Shown here: positions 6,196-9,457 of the stretch, in pieces
Layout of the letters: every line of letters starts with the position of its first letter
How positions within the stretch are numbered: position 1 is the stretch's first letter
DNA from: Methylococcales bacterium
GTDB lineage: Bacteria; Pseudomonadota; Gammaproteobacteria; Methylococcales; Methylomonadaceae
Length of the DNA stretch: 9,457 nt
NCBI GenBank assembly: GCA_009692395.1
Contig: SHZG01000087.1
Span: 1 to 9,457 of the forward strand
Direction of reading: 5' to 3'
Notes under the pieces: model-generated
What the model saw: only the letters and a program-made list of their open reading frames with translations
Database searches by the model: none
What the model was told of the DNA's origin: nothing
Position numbers and translations under genes: made by a program

Positions 6196-7796
6196 AATTT
6201 TAATTTACGTTTGGGACGCCTTAGCTCAATTTGAGAGCAAAAATAATCAATACTGACTTCTTTACCCAGCAATACCAGCAGGTCATTCGCCTGCAATTCA
6301 AAATATTTTGTAGGGTTAAAATAAAAATGCTGATCTTTTATTGGATACCGATTTTTATGTTTTTGATGTAACGAATGCGTACTAATAACCCCCACTAACA
6401 TCAGTTTACGCTGTTCAAAATCAATGTCTGCAAGACGTGTGCCATCAAGAAAAGACCCCGAATGCACACACACGGTTTCCATAACAAAGTTTTTCTCCTC
6501 ATTAATAATGCCAACAATCGCTTCAAAAGCAACAGGTTGACCAATGTATTCTGCAACCACCAAGCCTGCTATTTCAAACGGTTGTAGCACATCATTTGCG
6601 CCCGCTTGATAGAGTTTTTTCACACTTTCTCGATGATTAGCACGAGAAATAATACGAATATCAGGATTTAAATGCCGACTAGTGAGCGTGATATACACAT
6701 TAATCACATCACTACCTGTGGTACATAAAACAGCAGTGGCTTTGCCGTTAATCCCTGCACTTTTTAGGATTTTATTGCGACTGGCATCGGCGTGAATCGC
6801 TGGATAACCGCGTCGTTTAGCTTTTGCAATACGCTCTTCATTGTTATCAATAATCACAAACCGTTGCTTATCTTTTTCCAACTGCGTAGCAATATGCTGT
6901 CCAACGCGTCCAAAACCACAAATAATGACAAAACTGCTATAACGATTGAGTTCACTATGGGTTTTTTGATCGCGTAATTCTTGTATTCTCTCACTCAATG
7001 CGGCGACGATAATCGACGTTAAAAAGGACAATACCCCTAAGCCCGAAAAAATCATCGCCATCGTCACTAAGCGTCCCCCTGAGGTTTGTGGCGATATATC
7101 ACCAAAACCCACGGTGGCAACCGTGACCACGGTGAAATAAAGCGCGTCAAATAAATTTCCCACCTGTTTGCTGTTATCGGGGTGTTCCAATAAATAAATA
7201 CTGATAGTACCGATAAAAATCAAAAAACCTAGAAAGAATGCCAACGTATACAATTCAAAGCGTTTACTGGCTAAAACATCGGCAAATAATTTGATGTTAT
7301 TAAAGTACCGAAATAACTTAAATAACCGAAAAATAAGAAATATTCGTAATATTTGTAGCGGTCGATAGATAGAAACAATTGCCAACAAATCAACTAACGC
7401 TAACGGCGTGCGCATATACGCCATTTTCTGTACAACAATCAACCATATCGCCGTTGTTAGCCGAAAAGAAATGCCTAAATAGCGAGTCTTGTCGTAATAC
7501 TCAAGAAAAATTTTATGGCTGTCATTACACAGCCAAACACGCAATAAATATTCCCAAACAAACAACGCGATGATAATGCGCTCAAACAACACATCAATTG
7601 GATGTAATTCACTATTTACCTCATAAACCAATAAAAAGACACTACTCATGACCAAACAAATCATGAACATATCAAAATAGGCTTTAATTTGACTGTCTGG
7701 GTTTTCCAATAAATCATAAAAAAACAGCTTCGTCTGTCGATAACGCGCCGATCTTTTTAGGACGTAAGCAAAATAAATAATCAATCGAGTCAGCAT
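6192..7796 (-). CDS. Voltage-gated-type potassium channel with C-terminal RCK domain
   Basis: A 534-residue K+ channel of the inner membrane. The N-terminal half shows six segments: S1 (about 41-60), S2 (70-90), S3 (131-147), S4 with spaced charges R151, R157, K160, R163, S5 (181-203), then the pore with selectivity filter TVGFGD (228-233) and S6 (242-267). A long S2-S3 linker (about 91-130) is unusual. The cytoplasmic half is an RCK domain with an intact nucleotide motif GFGRVGQ (294-300), acidic IIDNNEE at the end of the second strand, and AGANDVLQPFE (398-408). A TrkA-C part ends near 515 with NDLLVLLGKE. It belongs to the Kch-like six-segment channels with RCK. Its start has no clear Shine-Dalgarno sequence. 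It is the first of four overlapping leftward genes. Confidence 0.93.
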   Translation of the reverse strand: MLTRLIIYFAYVLKRSARYRQTKLFFYDLLENPDSQIKAYFDMFMICLVMSSVFLLVYEVNSELHPIDVLFERIIIALFVWEYLLRVWLCNDSHKIFLEYYDKTRYLGISFRLTTAIWLIVVQKMAYMRTPLALVDLLAIVSIYRPLQILRIFLIFRLFKLFRYFNNIKLFADVLASKRFELYTLAFFLGFLIFIGTISIYLLEHPDNSKQVGNLFDALYFTVVTVATVGFGDISPQTSGGRLVTMAMIFSGLGVLSFLTSIIVAALSERIQELRDQKTHSELNRYSSFVIICGFGRVGQHIATQLEKDKQRFVIIDNNEERIAKAKRRGYPAIHADASRNKILKSAGINGKATAVLCTTGSDVINVYITLTSRHLNPDIRIISRANHRESVKKLYQAGANDVLQPFEIAGLVVAEYIGQPVAFEAIVGIINEEKNFVMETVCVHSGSFLDGTRLADIDFEQRKLMLVGVISTHSLHQKHKNRYPIKDQHFYFNPTKYFELQANDLLVLLGKEVSIDYFCSQIELRRPKRKLKL

Positions 7797-7985
7797 AGTT
7801 TTGACATAAGTAGGGCGTTCAAAATTCCAAATTTTTACAGCATTTTATCACTTCGACCGTAAAAGCCTGTCTCTTTAGGACGTGGGGAATAAATAGATAA
7901 GTACATCAATGAGATAGACAGAAATTGACATCGTTAGCGGTGGTCAATATAGTGGTCAAATCATCATCATTCGCTTATTACCCTC
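7797..7985. other. Divergent intergenic region between K+ channel and nadC
   Basis: The 189 bases must hold start signals for both directions. The rightward promoter is clear and listed separately. Leftward, GATAAAAT around 7845-7855 could be a -10 for the channel gene, but no acceptable -35 lies at the right distance. TTTAGGACGT at 7874-7883 recurs at 7756-7765 inside the channel gene. No RNA gene or terminator was recognised. Confidence 0.5.
7925..7953 (+). promoter_or_regulatory. Sigma70-type promoter of nadC
   Basis: A perfect -35 TTGACA (7925-7930), a 17-base spacer and a -10 TATAGT (7948-7953) would start transcription near 7960, about 26 bases before the nadC ATG. The 8-base direct repeat GTGGTCAA at 7940-7947 and 7952-7959 brackets the -10 with a 12-base period and may be a regulator or operator site. 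Confidence 0.65.
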
Positions 7986-8816
7986 ATGACTCATTCACAA
8001 CCACCGATAGACATTACGCCCTACTTAGTCGAAGACCTCGGCACAGGTGATATAACAGCCGCTATTATTCCTGAAGCCACGCATACTCAAGCGGAAGTCA
8101 TTACCCGCGAAGACATGGTGTTATGTGGGACAGCATGGTTTGACGCAGTGTTTAATACCTTAAACCCTGCCATTAAAATTGATTGGCAAGTGCAAGAAGG
8201 CGACAACGTCACTAAAAATACCCTGCTGTGTAAACTTCAAGGGTCTGCTAGAGCCTTATTAACAGGTGAGCGCACCGCGTTAAATTTATTACAAACTTTA
8301 TCAGCAACCGCGACAGTCGCCAGACAATACGCCGAGGCAGTTAAAGGCACACACTGTAAAGTATTAGATACCCGCAAAACTATTCCCGCCTTACGCGATG
8401 CACAAAAATATGCCGTTAAGTGCGGCGGCTGTTATAACCACCGTATCGGTTTATATGATGGCGTGTTAATCAAAGAAAATCACATCATGGCGGCAGGGTC
8501 TATTGCCAAAGCCGTCCAAACTGCACGCGAACTCAGCACAGTGGCGGTTGAAGTTGAGGTTGAATCGTTACCGCAATTACAAGAAGCTCTCGCCGCTAAA
8601 CCAGACCGCATTATGCTGGACAACTTTAGTCTTGACGATTTACGCACCGCAGTTGCCTTAACCGCAGGCAGTATAGAGCTAGAAGCCTCAGGTAATATTG
8701 ATTTAACCACGATTCGCTCCGTCGCCGAAACAGGCGTGGATTTTATTTCCATCGGTGCGTTGACTAAACATATTCAAGCAATTGATTTGTCAATGCGCAT
8801 TAAATTGGTGGTTTGA
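7986..8816 (+). CDS. nadC: Nicotinate-nucleotide pyrophosphorylase (carboxylating), quinolinate phosphoribosyltransferase
   Basis: NadC converts quinolinate and PRPP to nicotinate mononucleotide, CO2 and pyrophosphate, the entry to NAD from de novo synthesis. The 276-residue length is typical. Landmarks in order are EDLGTGDIT (16-24), GERTALN (94-100), TRKTIPALR (129-137) with the substrate-binding Arg and Lys, NHRIGLYDG and IKENHI (151-167), EVEVES (189-194), DRIMLDNFS (207-215) and EASGNI (233-238), with FISIGALT (253-260) closing the barrel. Residue 149 is Cys in CGGCYNHR, where many NadC proteins have a third glycine; the effect is unknown. The start shows no clear Shine-Dalgarno sequence despite a good promoter. 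The stop is followed after one base by the next start. Confidence 0.95.
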   Translation: MTHSQPPIDITPYLVEDLGTGDITAAIIPEATHTQAEVITREDMVLCGTAWFDAVFNTLNPAIKIDWQVQEGDNVTKNTLLCKLQGSARALLTGERTALNLLQTLSATATVARQYAEAVKGTHCKVLDTRKTIPALRDAQKYAVKCGGCYNHRIGLYDGVLIKENHIMAAGSIAKAVQTARELSTVAVEVEVESLPQLQEALAAKPDRIMLDNFSLDDLRTAVALTAGSIELEASGNIDLTTIRSVAETGVDFISIGALTKHIQAIDLSMRIKLVV

Positions 8817-8817
8817 T

Positions 8818-9285
8818 ATGGACGACTTATTTAAACAACTGACCCACGGTGTTTATATTATCGCCGTCAGTGATGGCGTACATCACAACGCCTTCACCGC
8901 TGCGTGGGTGATGCAAGTCTCTTTTAATCCACCGTTATTGGCGATTAGTATTAACCCTGAACACTATTCCTACCGCTTATTGCAAACAGGCGGCGTGTGT
9001 ACAGTGAATGTCTTGGGACAAAATCAAGCCCATATCGCTGAACATTTTGGTCGCTCGCATGATAAAGACAAAATGGCAGGTTTTGTGTGGCAACAAGGTT
9101 TATCGACCGCGCCTATTTTGGCGGACAGTTTGGCGTATTTTGATTGTCAAGTCAGCCATTACACCGAGGCTGGCGATCATAAAATTGTAGTTTGCAATGT
9201 AATTTCAGGAGCTATTTTTCATCAGGGTAAACCGCTGTTGTATAACCAAACAGCCGATATGGATGGTAGCACTGAACTTTATTAA
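8818..9285 (+). CDS. Flavin reductase-like, FMN-binding split-barrel protein
   Basis: The 155-residue protein matches the flavin-reductase-like domain (small NAD(P)H:flavin oxidoreductases related to HpaC/ActVB). Typical parts are HGVYIIAVSDG (10-20), NAFTAAWVMQVSFNPPLLAI (24-43), which corresponds to the strand and loop that hold FMN, VCTVNVLGQNQAHIAEHFG (60-78), and GDHKIVVCNV (119-128), where the GDH signature lies. It would reduce free or bound flavin, but the partner is not visible. The gene begins one base after the nadC stop, with GGTGG 6 bases before the ATG inside the nadC end, so it should be co-transcribed and translationally coupled. The exact substrate cannot be named from sequence. 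Confidence 0.88.
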   Translation: MDDLFKQLTHGVYIIAVSDGVHHNAFTAAWVMQVSFNPPLLAISINPEHYSYRLLQTGGVCTVNVLGQNQAHIAEHFGRSHDKDKMAGFVWQQGLSTAPILADSLAYFDCQVSHYTEAGDHKIVVCNVISGAIFHQGKPLLYNQTADMDGSTELY

Positions 9286-9371
9286 CGTAGGATGAGTGGG
9301 TAGTGGGCTAAATCTGTGATGATAGATTAAAATCACGGGCAGAATAAAATCACACTTACCTAAAAGACCTT
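9286..9371. other. Spacer containing the probable left end of an IS1-type element
   Basis: No gene is present. A left terminal repeat of the following IS1-like element should lie here; the GGTAGTGGGCTAAAT stretch starting near 9299 is a candidate because it begins with GG and lies about 70 bases before the transposase start, roughly as in IS1. TGTGAT (9315-9320) and ATCACA (9349-9354) form a distant inverted pair. No terminator for the flavin-reductase gene is seen. Confidence 0.35.
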
Positions 9372-9457
9372 ATGAGCTGCTACCAAGAAATCACCTGTCC
9401 ATTCTGTAAAAGTACCCAGATTGGCAAGTCAGGACGCAATGCAACGGGAGAGCCACG
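9372..9457 (+). CDS. IS1-type transposase (InsA-like), N-terminal part (runs off the window)
   Basis: From the ATG the frame stays open to the window end (28 codons plus two bases) and starts MSCYQEITCPFCKSTQI, then GKSGRNATGEPR. A CPFC zinc-ribbon half followed by a KxGRN..G..R segment is characteristic of the InsA-type DNA-binding N-terminus of IS1-family transposases. The second cysteine pair and the catalytic part lie beyond the window, so completeness and any InsA/InsB frameshift cannot be judged. The element points rightward, away from the window. Confidence 0.65.
   Translation, partial: MSCYQEITCPFCKSTQIGKSGRNATGEP

Noticed and set aside
8480..8752. Antisense open frame opposite nadC (90 codons)
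   Set aside because: It is a low-complexity Ser/Ala-rich shadow of a well-conserved gene, with no family resemblance.
9315..9354. CRP-like site from TGTGAT and ATCACA
   Set aside because: The half-sites are about 28 bases apart, far from the CRP spacing, and they lie in the presumed end of an insertion sequence.
1..9457. CRISPR array, tRNA or rRNA genes, phage genes, defence system
   Set aside because: No regularly spaced repeats, no cloverleaf-like or rRNA sequence, and no cas, toxin-antitoxin or phage proteins were recognised on either strand.

Overview
The window looks like a chromosomal segment of a low- to mid-GC gammaproteobacterium. PriA, RsmI, DsbB and NadC are all of proteobacterial type. 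A HisA/HisF-like protein of the kind found in organisms with methanopterin-linked C1 metabolism, two different insertion sequences and palindromic intergenic repeats together recall the Beggiatoa/Thiotrichales or methanotroph lineages. That placement is an inference; no marker gene here fixes the taxon.

Layout. Positions 1-108 hold the 5' end of an IS630-family transposase running leftward out of the window. Positions 109-300 are gene-free and carry short repeats and palindromes. Positions 301-3953 are a leftward cluster, priA -> rsmI -> hisA-like (restart helicase, 16S rRNA methyltransferase, TIM-barrel enzyme). Positions 3990-4172 hold a dense cluster of five DnaA-box matches around a very AT-rich core, which looks like a replication origin or another DnaA-controlled locus. 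Positions 4177-7796 are a second leftward set of four genes with overlapping ends: voltage-sensor-type K+ channel with RCK domain -> free RCK protein -> dsbB -> exported methyltransferase. The last gene is interrupted by two in-frame TAG codons. Positions 7797-7985 are a divergent intergenic region with a good sigma70-type promoter. Positions 7986-9285 are nadC and a flavin-reductase-like gene, rightward and one base apart. From 9372 an IS1-type transposase gene begins and leaves the window.

How the genes work together. priA and rsmI are housekeeping functions in DNA replication restart and ribosome modification. DnaA boxes directly upstream of priA suggest DnaA control of priA, a chromosomal origin at this site, or both. 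The potassium-channel pair probably forms one gating complex; its co-transcription with dsbB and an exported methyltransferase has no obvious functional logic. NadC makes nicotinate mononucleotide for NAD synthesis, and the flavin-reductase-like protein would bind FMN and probably use NAD(P)H, so they share only a loose redox-cofactor theme.

The strongest item for a second look is the DnaA-box/AT-rich region between priA and the broken methyltransferase gene. Next come the methyltransferase frame, intact except for two amber codons, and the channel plus separate RCK subunit, whose nucleotide-binding glycines are degenerate.
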